This document shows positions 40,923 through 50,534 of a stretch of DNA of 64,000 nt, one piece after another. The position numbers and the translations under genes are program-made. The notes under the pieces are model-generated. The model was not told the origin of the DNA. It saw only the letters and a list, made by a program, of their open reading frames with translations, and ran no database searches. Position 1 is the stretch's first letter; each line of letters opens with the position of its first letter. The DNA is from Gimesia chilikensis (lineage in GTDB: Bacteria > Planctomycetota > Planctomycetia > Planctomycetales > Planctomycetaceae), in NCBI RefSeq assembly GCF_007744075.1, contig NZ_CP036266.1, positions 2,101,655-2,165,654 of the forward strand, written 5' to 3'.

Positions 40923-41771
40923 CTATTTTTGTGCGAAGGCATGTGCGATCAGATCGTGATCGAAGACCTCCGGGACCTCTTCCTCAGCAGCGTAAAGGTA
41001 GATGGCTGCGATGACGATCGAATGGCAGGCGGAGGAAACCAGGGATGCCAGCAGGATACCGAAAATGGCGACTCCGATCAGAGCTCCACCGAGGGCGACA
41101 CTTCCTGAACTGATTAAGAAGCCTCCACCCACAATCATTGCGATCAGCGGGATCATGACCAGGAACATGATCATGCCGATCCCGAAGTTGGCGACCAGTG
41201 ATTCGCCCCAGGTCTCGCGCAGAATACCGACAGAGCGTTTGATTGACTCAAAGGGGTTTTTTCGTTCGACTACCAGGACGGGGATCACGAAATAAGTCGT
41301 AATTGACCAGGCCATTCCCAGCAGACCGGCGACAAACTGTCCCAGTCTCTCAGAGCGGGACTCGATCATCTTGATGATGAAACCTACGGTCGCACTGACC
41401 AGAGCCCAACCAGCGATTTGCGGCAGTCGGTTGAGGGCGGAATTAAAGCCATCGCCGATCCCCGGATTGCCCCCCTTCAGGCGAATGATGGCACAGGACA
41501 TCAGGGCCGAGTTGAAAAAGATCATCACGAAGTAATTTACGAAATAGAAGGCAAACAGAATCACATAAGCGACCGGATCCTGCGGGGCCTGCTGGTCGTT
41601 CATGATGACATCAACATATTTACTGTTCCACAGGGGCAGGGCAAAACTGGCCAGTACCAGCAGACAGGAAATGCCACTCATGATGGGAAACAGGAGCAGT
41701 TCTTTATCCAGCATTAAGACGTGAAAACTCTGTTTTGAGAGTGCCCATCCGTTTGAGATGCGGGTAAACAT
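40923..41771 (-). CDS. DUF6159-like multi-pass membrane protein
   Basis: 282 residues from the ATG at 41771, which has AGGAGG upstream; the frame is open to 41804. Begins FTRISNGWALSKQSFHVLMLDKELLLFPIMSG (outline), the typical N-terminus of DUF6159 proteins, and has about six hydrophobic segments (YVILFAFYFVNYFVMIFFN, GIGMIMFLVMIPLIAMIVG, ALIGVAIFGILLASLVSSA). No transport motif is known. Convergent with the GDPD gene, 31 bases between stops. Confidence 0.75.
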   Translation of the reverse strand: MFTRISNGWALSKQSFHVLMLDKELLLFPIMSGISCLLVLASFALPLWNSKYVDVIMNDQQAPQDPVAYVILFAFYFVNYFVMIFFNSALMSCAIIRLKGGNPGIGDGFNSALNRLPQIAGWALVSATVGFIIKMIESRSERLGQFVAGLLGMAWSITTYFVIPVLVVERKNPFESIKRSVGILRETWGESLVANFGIGMIMFLVMIPLIAMIVGGGFLISSGSVALGGALIGVAIFGILLASLVSSACHSIVIAAIYLYAAEEEVPEVFDHDLIAHAFAQK

Positions 41772-41907
41772 GATTGTGAATCCTCCTGATGATCTGGCTG
41801 GCAATACAGTGCGACGCTGTCATAAACTGTTGCATTCGTGGCAACTTCCCCAGAGTTATAACAGATTGCTGCACGCGGACATAATCGAATCTGAGGATTC
41901 TCATAGA

Positions 41908-42924
41908 TTATTCATCGGTCGGCAATGTCAGCAGCAGTGCAACGGTGGCCCAACTGGCTGCGGTGACTGAGATGAACTGGTCTTTCCCATGCGGATAGCC
42001 GGTTTCGAAGTAAGTCTGAAACGGATTGGCCCGCGATTTCACATACCAGGAGCCATCCGGTTGCTGAGTCTCGAGCAGGTATTTTATGCCGCGTTGAATG
42101 CTCAGATCGCTTGCCTTATGTTGTCCCGAACGTAAGAGGGCCACAAGGACGGTCCCTGTAGCGTAGGCGTCGCTGGTCATCTCGGGGAGTTGTGACCAGC
42201 CCCCATCGGAATTCTGCAGCTGTGTCAGTTCCCGGGCTGCCGCTTGAATACGTGACTCTTCTACATTGAGTTCCAGGAAGGCTCTCAACTGAAAGACTCG
42301 TTCTTCGGTGGAAGCCGGTTTGAGTTTCAGGAACCAGTCGCGGCTTTGAGCGAAACGTTTCTGGATCCGGGGTTGTTGTGCCTCGGTTCCAAAATTTCTC
42401 AGTGCTCGGATTACGAAATAACTGGTGTTGGTATCGCTGGACATGGACGGAGGCCGCGTAGAATTACGCAGCCAGTGATCGCGGGAGCGGTTGCGTTCCA
42501 GCAGATACCCGGTGACGGCTGCTGTGACTTCATCCGGTTTTCTGCCCGCCAGCTCCAGTGTCCAGAGGGAAAAACTGGCCATATCAGGGCCGCCTCCCTG
42601 ACCTTGCCCCGTCTGATATTTTTCCAGCCCCCGCTTGAGGGCAGCTGCTGTGTGATCGACCTGTCTTTGAAAATTGGTCTGATCAATTTTGAATCCCCGC
42701 GGCTGTGCCTCACTGAATACCAGGACGGCCAGGGCCTGGTTATGACAGGTGAAACAGGTTCGTTCGTGGGCTGAGCCGGCGGCTGCTTTTTCGATGAGGG
42801 GGATGGAACGGGAAATGGCTGAACGAACCAGAGCCGGATCGGGAGCGGTTTCACCGGCTGGCGATAAGAGTGCGAGATTCAGGATGAGACAGCAGACGCA
42901 TGCCTGCAGAATCGAATGGTACAT
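41908..42924 (-). CDS. Secreted prenyltransferase/squalene-oxidase-repeat protein with CxxCH motif
   Basis: 338 residues with a signal peptide (CVCCLILNLALLSPAGE). Close to the mature N-terminus is ERTCFTCHNQALAVLVF, a heme-c-like CxxCH. The rest is an alpha-alpha barrel of terpene-cyclase/squalene-hopene type repeats with QW-like motifs (LQNSDGGWSQLP, QQPDGSWYVKSR) and GTVLVALL. No DxDD catalytic motif is seen, so it is not a squalene-hopene cyclase. Similar CxxCH-bearing repeat proteins exist in planctomycetes and acidobacteria without known function. Whether heme is attached cannot be told. Confidence 0.8.
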   Translation of the reverse strand: MYHSILQACVCCLILNLALLSPAGETAPDPALVRSAISRSIPLIEKAAAGSAHERTCFTCHNQALAVLVFSEAQPRGFKIDQTNFQRQVDHTAAALKRGLEKYQTGQGQGGGPDMASFSLWTLELAGRKPDEVTAAVTGYLLERNRSRDHWLRNSTRPPSMSSDTNTSYFVIRALRNFGTEAQQPRIQKRFAQSRDWFLKLKPASTEERVFQLRAFLELNVEESRIQAAARELTQLQNSDGGWSQLPEMTSDAYATGTVLVALLRSGQHKASDLSIQRGIKYLLETQQPDGSWYVKSRANPFQTYFETGYPHGKDQFISVTAASWATVALLLTLPTDE

Positions 42925-43037
42925 GCTACGCCTTCACAGGGGGATGGACTCTGATCGTGTACTGCTCGATTGTAGCAGTCATGGGGATACCGTTTCCAGC
43001 AGATTCCCTTAACAGAAGGACTTCCCGTAGAACAGGT

Positions 43038-44315
43038 TCATTTCGCGGACGCTTCTGCAGGGCGAGGGGCGCGGCTGGGGCATTCGATATGCTCCTGAAG
43101 TAAACCGAGTCCGATGATCTTCCCTGCTTTGCGTCTGAGAATCGGGGCAAGCAGCCCAGCCATTTTCCGTAACGGCCAGGAAATCGAGATCGGTTTACCC
43201 GGGACGCTGCTACCGCCGAACAGTCGTTGGTGTGCGAAGACCTGCAGGCGCTGCATATGGAGAGCCGGTGGTTCACGCCGCTGTTGTACCCGCTTCAGAT
43301 CTGACAGAGTCAGGGTTTCATTATAGAGCGGGTCCGCCAGGATGTTGGCTGCTGCGACCGCATCCTGCACTGCGAGGTTGACGCCAACTCCTCCCACAGG
43401 GGACATCGCATGTGCTGCGTCTCCAATGAACAGCAGCCCCGGACGAGCCCAGTTGGTAATGTGATTCAACTGCACGGTCAGCAGACGGACCTTGTCCCAC
43501 GAGTCGATGTCGTTGATGCCATCAGAGAGGGCGGGCAGAATCTCGACGACCCGGTTGCGGAAGGCTTCGAGGCCTTCCTGCTTCAAGTCATCGAAGGAAC
43601 CTTTGTTAATGATCATCCCGGTCTGGAAGTAGTCTCCCCGGTCGATGGTGATTAACATTCTCCCATCTCGAATGCGGGCCAGTGTGTTGTCGGTGACTTC
43701 GCCTGCTTTGCTGACCCGGAACCAGAGTACGTCGATAGGAATCCCTTTTTCGACGATTTCGACACCTGCTTCGTGGCGCATGTCCGATCCTCGACCGTCG
43801 GCACCGACGACTAGATCGGCTCGGATTTCATATTCTCCATTCACTCCTTCCACCTTCACGCCCACGACCTGGTCTCCGTCAAAGATCAGGCCGGTGGCCT
43901 TCGACTGCATGTGTACTTGGAAGTTGGGGAACTCAGCGCCATGTCGGGCCAGCATATTCAGGAAATCCCACTGTGGTGCAAAAGTGATGAATTTGCATTT
44001 GGTCGGCAGATGTGTGAAGTAAGGCCCTTCAACATCCTGCCCTTCAAAATTGAGTTTCAAAGATTCGAAGTGCTTGTCCGCGATGCCCAGGAATTCATCG
44101 AGCAGGCCCAGTTCATGCAGCAGTTCCAGTGTGGAAGGATGAATGGTGTCGCCACGAAAGTCACGCAGGAAATCTTTGTGTTTTTCCAGTACGATGACTT
44201 CCACGCCGGCCCGCCCCAGCAGATAGCCGAGAAATAATCCCGCTGGCCCTCCGCCGACAACACAACAGCGAGTTGTAATCGAAGCACCGCTTGACGGTGG
44301 TTGAAACTCATCCAT
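43038..44315 (-). CDS. FAD-dependent aromatic-ring-hydroxylase-type monooxygenase
   Basis: 425 residues of the p-hydroxybenzoate hydroxylase/UbiH superfamily. FAD-binding CCVVGGGPAGLFLGYLLG and the ribose Glu (VIVLEKH); middle DG motif VVGADGRGSDMR; GD motif LLFIGDAAHAMSPVGGVGVNLA. C-terminal tail contains basic and hydrophobic residues without a membrane helix. Typically hydroxylates phenolic or quinone-like substrates with NAD(P)H and O2. Followed upstream by a 53-residue membrane peptide gene on the same strand. Substrate not predictable. Confidence 0.92.
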   Translation of the reverse strand: MDEFQPPSSGASITTRCCVVGGGPAGLFLGYLLGRAGVEVIVLEKHKDFLRDFRGDTIHPSTLELLHELGLLDEFLGIADKHFESLKLNFEGQDVEGPYFTHLPTKCKFITFAPQWDFLNMLARHGAEFPNFQVHMQSKATGLIFDGDQVVGVKVEGVNGEYEIRADLVVGADGRGSDMRHEAGVEIVEKGIPIDVLWFRVSKAGEVTDNTLARIRDGRMLITIDRGDYFQTGMIINKGSFDDLKQEGLEAFRNRVVEILPALSDGINDIDSWDKVRLLTVQLNHITNWARPGLLFIGDAAHAMSPVGGVGVNLAVQDAVAAANILADPLYNETLTLSDLKRVQQRREPPALHMQRLQVFAHQRLFGGSSVPGKPISISWPLRKMAGLLAPILRRKAGKIIGLGLLQEHIECPSRAPRPAEASAK

Positions 44316-44377
44316 GGCCCGTAACCTCCTGTAAAAAGAATTGCATCTTGGCGGGTAATACTGAGCGCGAAACAGAT

Positions 44378-44539
44378 TTAAGTTGTGTTTTGTTCCGAAT
44401 CTGACGGCGGTTGTTCGGTCGCCTTATCCTGTGAGGCTTGCGAATCTGACACAGGTTTCCGTTTAAAGCTTCGGCGGGAGATGATCACTATGACGAAGAG
44501 AATCATCAGACTGCCGATGACTTGAGCATAACCTTCCAT
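44378..44539 (-). CDS. Small single-pass membrane protein (53 aa)
   Basis: A short open frame from ATG 44539 to TAA 44378-44380. One hydrophobic helix (VIGSLMILFVIVIISRR, residues 7-23) with a positively charged stop-transfer (RRSFKRK), then a Ser/Gln/Glu-rich tail. The ribosome site is weak (GATGAGACG). Fits between the monooxygenase and glgX genes on the same strand. Could be a real small membrane protein; no family recognised. Confidence 0.45.
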   Translation of the reverse strand: MEGYAQVIGSLMILFVIVIISRRSFKRKPVSDSQASQDKATEQPPSDSEQNTT

Positions 44540-44575
44540 ATTTCGTCTCATCTTTCGCAGCTGAAGAGTGATTAT

Positions 44576-46642
44576 TTATAAGATACGCTTTTGCCTGATC
44601 AGAATGACAACCGACCGTGCCTGCACATCATAGGTTGCTGCGGAAACCGGCTTCAGGGACTCTGGTTCCAGCACATCTTCCGGGCTGGGCAGGGCCGTGT
44701 CGACCACCCGCTGCCATTCTCCGGGAGTTCCTTCATGGATTCCAAAAATGCAGGTGTTGGCGGCAGCATTGATCATGACATACAAATCGACGTCCGCTTC
44801 ACTCTGACCATGCAGACAGAACGCCAGCGTTTTCGCGGCAGGCGTCAGATCGACATAGCGTGTAACTCCGTACCATTTTACATCTTCTCTCCAGAAATGG
44901 GAACGGCAGACCGTTGAGTGCCGTTTTCGGAAGGCGATCATCAGTTTGACGAAACGAAAGAAATCCTGGTGCGTCTCAAGTCGATCCCAGTCGAGCCAGG
45001 TCGTTTCGTTGTCCTGGTTGTACGGGTTGTTGTTGCCCTCCTGGGTCTGCAGGAATTCGTCACCCATTCGAAACATGGGCGAACCATTGGAGACCATCAA
45101 CAGCGCAAACAGGTTTTTGGCCTGCTGCTTTCTAAGCTGTTCGACTTCGGGAGGCGCGTCTGCCCCTTCCCAGCCGCAGTTCCAGCTGTAATCGTTGGTT
45201 CCATCGGTATTGTTGTGACCGTTGGCCCAGTTCTGTTTGCTGTTATACGAGACCAGATCATACAGGGTAAAGCCGTCATGCGAAGTGATATAGTTGACGC
45301 TCTGGTATGGTCGCAGGGCGTGCAGGCAGTCATCGGGAAACAGGTCACAACTGCCGTAGATGCGCGTCATGAGGTCTGCGACTTTTCCAGAATCCCCTCG
45401 CACGAACTGTTGCACGGTATCTCGGTAGGCGGCATTCCATTGCATCCAGCGATGACCGGGAAAACGGGAGCCGAGCTGAAACTCTCCCGCGGCATCCCAG
45501 GGTTCTGCGATGAAGCGGCGGTCCGTCAGGGTATTGTCTGAACCAATCTGTCCAATCGTGGTCGGGTTCGATTCATCAATGCTCCCATCCAGTCTGCGGG
45601 TGAGGATGCTGGCCAGGTCAAAGCGGAAACCGTCTACGTGCATCTCCTTGACCCAGTAGTGCATACTGTCGACGATCATCTTCCGGACGGCCCGGTTGGC
45701 GGTATGCAGTGTGTTGCCCGATCCTGAATAATTGGCGAACGGATCTCGGGGGTTGTCAGTCAACGTGTAATAGGTGGTGTTGTCGATTCCTTTGAAACTG
45801 TAGGTGGGGCCCTGTTCATTTCCCTCGCCAGTATGGTTGTAAACCACATCCAGGATGACTTCGATGCCGGCTTTGTGCAGGGCTTTGACCATTTCACAAA
45901 ATTCGATGTGGCGTTCGCAGGTGTCGTCTGATTTGCAGTACGCATCATGCGGCGCGAAGAAGCCCAGGGGCATGTATCCCCAGTAATTACCATCGTCGTC
46001 GTCGAACTGATAGACGGGCATCAGTTCAACCGCAGTCACTCCCAGTTCCAGGAGATACGGGATTTTTTCGATCACACCCGCGAACGTACCCCGGGCATCA
46101 GCCGAGACTCCAGAGTTCTCACGTCTGGTAAACCCCTTGACGTGCATCTCGTAGATGACCAGGTCAGAAGTGTGATGGATATGCTGGTCGTCATCCCAGT
46201 TAAAGGCGCATTCAATCGACTGTAATACCGAGAGCGGGGCATGTCCGATGTTGGAGCCCGGCAGGCAGGCCCGCTGACGATCAAACAGGGGGGGGAAGAA
46301 AAGGTTGTGGGAATAGGGATCAAACAGCAGCTTATCCGGATCAAAGGCATGCCAGTCATAAATGCCATCCGGCGCGGGACCGTCGATCTGGTAGGCGTAG
46401 TATTTTGCAGATTTGATCTTCTCTTTGGGAATCCGGCAGTGCCAGATTTCAGCAGACTTATTGCGCAGGTAGTCGAACGCAAATTCGAAGACCGGTTCGA
46501 ACAGATTGTCCTCGGTGAAGAAGAGCAGCTTCACCTGTTCGGCGTGTTTCGAATAGATGGCGAAGTTGTAAGCGTTCTCTGAGGGAACCCAGGTTTCTCC
46601 CAAGTGTACGGGAGAGCCTTCTCTTTTATCCCAGTGGTCCAT
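44576..46642 (-). CDS. glgX: Glycogen debranching enzyme GlgX (isoamylase family)
   Basis: 688 residues from ATG 46642, with GGAG eight bases upstream; an alternative TTG start at 46681 lies deeper in the upstream gene. N-terminal carbohydrate-binding-like module (PVHLGETWVPSENAYNFAIYS), then the GH13 barrel: ELMPVYQFDD, VILDVVYNHTGEG, VDGFRFDLASIL (catalytic Asp), FIAEPWDAAG (Glu), INYITSHDGFTLYDLV-type segment (Asp). Hydrolyses alpha-1,6 branches in glycogen. The start lies inside the 3' end of mprF (17-base overlap), so the two are co-transcribed. Confidence 0.93.
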   Translation of the reverse strand: MDHWDKREGSPVHLGETWVPSENAYNFAIYSKHAEQVKLLFFTEDNLFEPVFEFAFDYLRNKSAEIWHCRIPKEKIKSAKYYAYQIDGPAPDGIYDWHAFDPDKLLFDPYSHNLFFPPLFDRQRACLPGSNIGHAPLSVLQSIECAFNWDDDQHIHHTSDLVIYEMHVKGFTRRENSGVSADARGTFAGVIEKIPYLLELGVTAVELMPVYQFDDDDGNYWGYMPLGFFAPHDAYCKSDDTCERHIEFCEMVKALHKAGIEVILDVVYNHTGEGNEQGPTYSFKGIDNTTYYTLTDNPRDPFANYSGSGNTLHTANRAVRKMIVDSMHYWVKEMHVDGFRFDLASILTRRLDGSIDESNPTTIGQIGSDNTLTDRRFIAEPWDAAGEFQLGSRFPGHRWMQWNAAYRDTVQQFVRGDSGKVADLMTRIYGSCDLFPDDCLHALRPYQSVNYITSHDGFTLYDLVSYNSKQNWANGHNNTDGTNDYSWNCGWEGADAPPEVEQLRKQQAKNLFALLMVSNGSPMFRMGDEFLQTQEGNNNPYNQDNETTWLDWDRLETHQDFFRFVKLMIAFRKRHSTVCRSHFWREDVKWYGVTRYVDLTPAAKTLAFCLHGQSEADVDLYVMINAAANTCIFGIHEGTPGEWQRVVDTALPSPEDVLEPESLKPVSAATYDVQARSVVILIRQKRIL

Positions 46643-49193
46643 CGTGCGATCTCCGGATCGAATCAGTGTGGGGTTTACCAATCAGGGCAACCAGGTCTCG
46701 TAAGATCTGAGGCAGTGCCAGTCCGCCGGGCGCTGCGAGGTACTTGGGAGTCCAGACCGGATCGAATTTTTCTTTGTAGCTGCGCAGACCTTCAAAGCGG
46801 TAGAAATGATCGCCATAGCGGAAGATCAGGTTCGCCGTCCGGTTCCAGACGGGGGACAGTGGACGACTTTCGATCCCGGAAAGGGGAGCCATGCCGAAAT
46901 TGAACCAGGCATAACCTGCAGTCTGTCCCCAGAGCATCAGTTTCACAAACAGGTATTCCATCACACCCGGAGGCGCTGTCTGATCGTAACGCATCAAATC
47001 GGCTGAGAGTTCTTCTTTGTCGGCGCCTTCGAGTATATTCGTGAAGGCAATGATCGTTCCCCGTTGTTTGACGACAGCGATCGGGAATTGCGACAGATAG
47101 GTTTCATCAAAGTAACCGAGGGAAAACCCTTTTTCCTTCGTACTCTTAGACTGCAGCCAGTCATCAGAGATCCGTTTCAGTTCCGGAAGGATGGCAGGAA
47201 CCTGCTCCCTGGGGATGATCGTGAATCCACATTCTGCCTGTTCACAGTGATTGATCGCCTGACGGAGTTTTCGTCGCTTACCGCCAGAAAGTTCAAACTC
47301 GGTTAAAGGGACCCGTGCCTCTTCACCCAGTTTGAGGATGGTCAGTCCCTGGTCGAGATAAATTGAGAGGTTTTCCGGTCTGATCTGGTAGAAGACGGGC
47401 CATCCATCATAGAGGTCCACGAGTTCGCGAAATTGCCAGACCAGTTCGGCCCGGTCCGCTTCGGGCCCGACGGGATCTCCCAGACTGATCCAGGACCGTT
47501 TCTGAATGCCATACATAATGAACGCTGTCTGCTGTGGATTGAACAGCAGGGATTTATCTCCCAGTAATGCCAGGCGTGTGGACGTGACTGGTGAAGCTGT
47601 CACGAGTTGCCTGACCAGCGCCAGTTCGTCCGTGGTCGGCGGGTGTGCCTGGGGACGCTGTGCGGAGGTTAATCTCGCAATGGAGAAGAGCAACACCACC
47701 GAGATCGCACCGATGCTGCCCCGCATGAAACGTGAAGCGTCACCTTTGATTGTAAACGCCCACCAGAGTTCGTGGGAATATTCGATGTTCCGATAGGCAA
47801 ACAGTCCGAGCCAGAGCGAACAGAGTACGATGCTCAGGATGGTAGCCGCCCAGGGAAGACTGAAGCGGTCGTGAATCAGGGTACCTTTGCGATAGTACTG
47901 TTGGCGGCTGAGGAGCAGGGCCAGCAGAATGACGCCCAGGAGAATCGCTTCTTCATAGTCGAAGCCTTTCAGCAGAGAGACCAGGATCCCCAGGCTGAGC
48001 AGGCCAGTGATCAGCCACCAGGCCGAATCGAGTCGTCGCTGGAGTCCCCGGGCGAGGACCAGCAGGGCTGCTCCGATCAGACTCCCCAGGAAATGTGAAA
48101 TCTCGACCAGGGGCAGGGGGAGCGTCTGTTGCAGGTGGCCCAGGCGGGCTGTGACGATGGGGGTGGCACCCGAAAAGAGCAGGACTGCCCCCGCAAGTAG
48201 CGTGCACCAGGAAAGAATCAGGGGAGCGATCGTCGCTGACCAGCGATTCGCCTGCTGCAGTGTGCGTTGCGCCAGGCCGCGATTGAGTGAGAGCTCATGC
48301 AGGCCCATCAATATCACAGCGAAAAACAGGGGGATCAGGTAGTAAATCACTCGGAAGACCAGTAACCCTGCCAGAATTTTAGCTGAAGAAGGGGATGCGA
48401 CGAGTGTGAGAATTACCAGTTCAAAGACGCCGACCCCTCCCGGTACATGGGAAAGTACCACCGTCACTGTCGCCATCAGGAAGATGCCCAGAAACTCCCC
48501 GTAGCCAATGGTGAGATTGTGGGCGAGCAGGGTATACACGATCGCAGCGACCAGCAGCAGGTCTCCCGCCGAGACGGCCAGCTGTAATAAGGTCATCCTG
48601 GTGCTGGGCAGACGCAGTTCAATGCCTTTGACCCGGATGGGTGATTTGCGGATAAGTGTCAGCGAGGCATAAACAACCGCAACAGCCAGTAACAGTCCCC
48701 CCAGTGGTTGAACACTGGAAAAAGGAAGGTGTAACGATGCGGGAATCGGGAAAGGGTGGGAAAGAAAGACGACTCCGGCCAGCGCGAACACGCCGACCCA
48801 GTAGGTCGTTCCCAGCATGAGCATCAACTGCAGGATTTCCATCGCCGTCAGACCCCAGGCGGAATAGAGACGATAGCGAACCGAGGTCCCTCCCAGCAGG
48901 GCACCGAAATTATAGCTGGTGACAAAACCGGTAAAGGAAGCCAGCGAGATTTTCCCTAGAGAAAGTGGATGCTGAATTGCCCGGACTGCCAGATAGTCAT
49001 AACCGATCAGCAAGACGTAATTGAGAACGGTTAAGCCCCCGGCTGCCCAGAGTCGCCAGGCGGGAATCTGCTCCACTGCCGAACGGATATCGTGGATGTT
49101 GTAATGTTTCAGCTCCCTGACCAGCAGCCAGATGGCTCCCACAAAGATGGTAATCACCAGCAACGGAGCGAGTTGTTTAAGGCGGTGCAGCAT
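46626..49193 (-). CDS. mprF: MprF-like phosphatidylglycerol lysyltransferase/flippase
   Basis: 855 residues (ATG 49193; a TTG one codon earlier is possible). The N-terminal ~490 residues are about 12-14 membrane helices of the UPF0104/MprF flippase type (FVTSYNFGALLGGTSVRYRLY, VPGGVGVFELVIL). The C-terminal DUF2156/GNAT-fold domain carries the synthase: AFIMYGIQKRSWISLGDPVG, VPLTEFELSGGKRRKLRQ, GVMEYLFVKLMLWGQ, WFNFGMAPLSG. Transfers an amino acid, usually Lys, from aminoacyl-tRNA to phosphatidylglycerol and flips the product, altering envelope charge. Overlaps glgX. Presence of both domains indicates the bifunctional form. Confidence 0.93.
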   Translation of the reverse strand: MLHRLKQLAPLLVITIFVGAIWLLVRELKHYNIHDIRSAVEQIPAWRLWAAGGLTVLNYVLLIGYDYLAVRAIQHPLSLGKISLASFTGFVTSYNFGALLGGTSVRYRLYSAWGLTAMEILQLMLMLGTTYWVGVFALAGVVFLSHPFPIPASLHLPFSSVQPLGGLLLAVAVVYASLTLIRKSPIRVKGIELRLPSTRMTLLQLAVSAGDLLLVAAIVYTLLAHNLTIGYGEFLGIFLMATVTVVLSHVPGGVGVFELVILTLVASPSSAKILAGLLVFRVIYYLIPLFFAVILMGLHELSLNRGLAQRTLQQANRWSATIAPLILSWCTLLAGAVLLFSGATPIVTARLGHLQQTLPLPLVEISHFLGSLIGAALLVLARGLQRRLDSAWWLITGLLSLGILVSLLKGFDYEEAILLGVILLALLLSRQQYYRKGTLIHDRFSLPWAATILSIVLCSLWLGLFAYRNIEYSHELWWAFTIKGDASRFMRGSIGAISVVLLFSIARLTSAQRPQAHPPTTDELALVRQLVTASPVTSTRLALLGDKSLLFNPQQTAFIMYGIQKRSWISLGDPVGPEADRAELVWQFRELVDLYDGWPVFYQIRPENLSIYLDQGLTILKLGEEARVPLTEFELSGGKRRKLRQAINHCEQAECGFTIIPREQVPAILPELKRISDDWLQSKSTKEKGFSLGYFDETYLSQFPIAVVKQRGTIIAFTNILEGADKEELSADLMRYDQTAPPGVMEYLFVKLMLWGQTAGYAWFNFGMAPLSGIESRPLSPVWNRTANLIFRYGDHFYRFEGLRSYKEKFDPVWTPKYLAAPGGLALPQILRDLVALIGKPHTDSIRRSHDGPLG

Positions 49194-49496
49194 CAAGGGG
49201 TCTTATTCACGGGGGCTGATATCATGGTCTGAACTTTGCCATTTGGGCTGGAAGGCCTCACGACTGAAAGACAGATGAGAAAATATTTATCTATCGTGGT
49301 GTCATGGTCGTAGTTGGTCAGAGAATTACTCCGTTACAGTGAACGGCTCATGAATTTTCTCGAAGAGATCATAGATTATACGTGCATTATTGAATAGACA
49401 GGAATAGAATAAAACCAGGCGCTGTTGGTTGCTGAACAGCGGGTAAACTCTCTCACAATCCAAGCAAACGCGAACTCCTTTCTGAAAGACATCAGG
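49194..49496. other. Divergent intergenic region (mprF / SnoaL-like gene)
   Basis: About 300 bases, AT-rich, with no coding frame and no terminator. Expected to hold the promoters of the mprF-glgX operon (minus) and of the gene at 49497 (plus). One GGTGTCA occurs at 49297-49303, which I regard as chance. Confidence 0.4.
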
Positions 49497-50477
49497 ATGA
49501 ATCTCTCTCCGTATCTTGCCCGCTGGGGGCTCTTTTTCTCTGTGTTATCTACCGGTCTGCTACTGGACTGTTCTGATTTATCAGCACAATATCAGCGGAC
49601 TCCTGTTTCTGGTGAAGCGGAGGCTGTTGAGAAAGCACCCGCTGCTGAAACCAGGTCGAAACCATCGGCGGCCGAACAGGCCATTCGCAAGGTTGCAGTG
49701 GAATTCAAGAAAGCATTTGACGCAGGGAATGCAGAGAAAGTCGCTTCCTTCTGGTCACCGGAAGGGGAATATGTGGAAGCCAGCGGCATGCGACTGGTTG
49801 GCCGTCCGGCGATTCAGAAAGCCTATGCAGCTTACTTCAAAACCAACAAAAAAGCTCAAATCCAGATCTCGGTCGATTCTGTTCGCCAGATTGGTGATGA
49901 CCTGGCAATTGAAGAGGGCCGCACCATGGTGGCAGTTCCCGAAGGGGCTACAGACTACAGTCAATATACCGCGACCCACGTCAGGCAGAATGGGAAGTGG
50001 AAAATGGTCAGCGTGAAGGAATCGAATCTGGTTCCCTCGGCGACGCAGGTGAATCTGAAGGATCTGGAATGGCTCATCGGCAGTTGGGAAGCTGAGGATG
50101 TGGGGGTGACGCTGAAGACCGTCTATCGCTGGATGCCGGGCAATAAATATATCGAACGCACCTTTTCTGCACAGACCCTGTCCGGCGATAAGCCGCAAGT
50201 GATGGGCACACAGATCATCGGCGTGGATCCGCTTACGGGGGACATCATGTCGTGGACCTTCAACACCGATGGCAGTCATGCGATTGGAATCTGGGCTCCC
50301 GTGGAGAACGGATGGGTGATTGAATCGCGGGGTGTGACTGCAGACGGCATGCTGACCAGTGCCAACAATGTCATCACCAAAATCGATAAGAACGGCTGCC
50401 GCTGGCAATCCGTGAATCGAACAGTGAATGGTACGGAACTGCCCGATGCACTCGAGGTTGTTTCCCGACGACAATAG
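49497..50477 (+). CDS. Exported SgcJ/EcaC-type (SnoaL-like, DUF4440) protein
   Basis: 326 residues from ATG 49497 (AAAGACATCAGG upstream). A signal peptide (LARWGLFFSVLSTGLLLDCSD in outline), then an Ala/Pro linker and a SnoaL/NTF2-like domain: AIRKVAVEFKKAFDAGNAEKV, FWSPEGEYVEASGMRLVGR, AIQKAYAAYF, TATHVRQNGKWKMVSVKES. The second half (LKDLEWLIGSWEAEDVGVTL) is a DUF1579/THAP4-like beta barrel. Proteins annotated SgcJ/EcaC oxidoreductase combine these two modules in planctomycetes. No catalytic activity demonstrated; function unknown. Followed by a glycine-rich protein gene 57 bases on. Confidence 0.82.
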   Translation: MNLSPYLARWGLFFSVLSTGLLLDCSDLSAQYQRTPVSGEAEAVEKAPAAETRSKPSAAEQAIRKVAVEFKKAFDAGNAEKVASFWSPEGEYVEASGMRLVGRPAIQKAYAAYFKTNKKAQIQISVDSVRQIGDDLAIEEGRTMVAVPEGATDYSQYTATHVRQNGKWKMVSVKESNLVPSATQVNLKDLEWLIGSWEAEDVGVTLKTVYRWMPGNKYIERTFSAQTLSGDKPQVMGTQIIGVDPLTGDIMSWTFNTDGSHAIGIWAPVENGWVIESRGVTADGMLTSANNVITKIDKNGCRWQSVNRTVNGTELPDALEVVSRRQ

Positions 50478-50534
50478 GCTCGAGACGGCACTTCGATTTA
50501 AGACAATCAAACTTTTTAGTTGAGGATAAATGGT

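Noticed and set aside
49297-49303. GGTGTCA upstream of mprF as another copy of the array motif
   Set aside because: Isolated, in core chromosomal DNA and not near a stop codon or at the usual distance from a start; chance match is likely.
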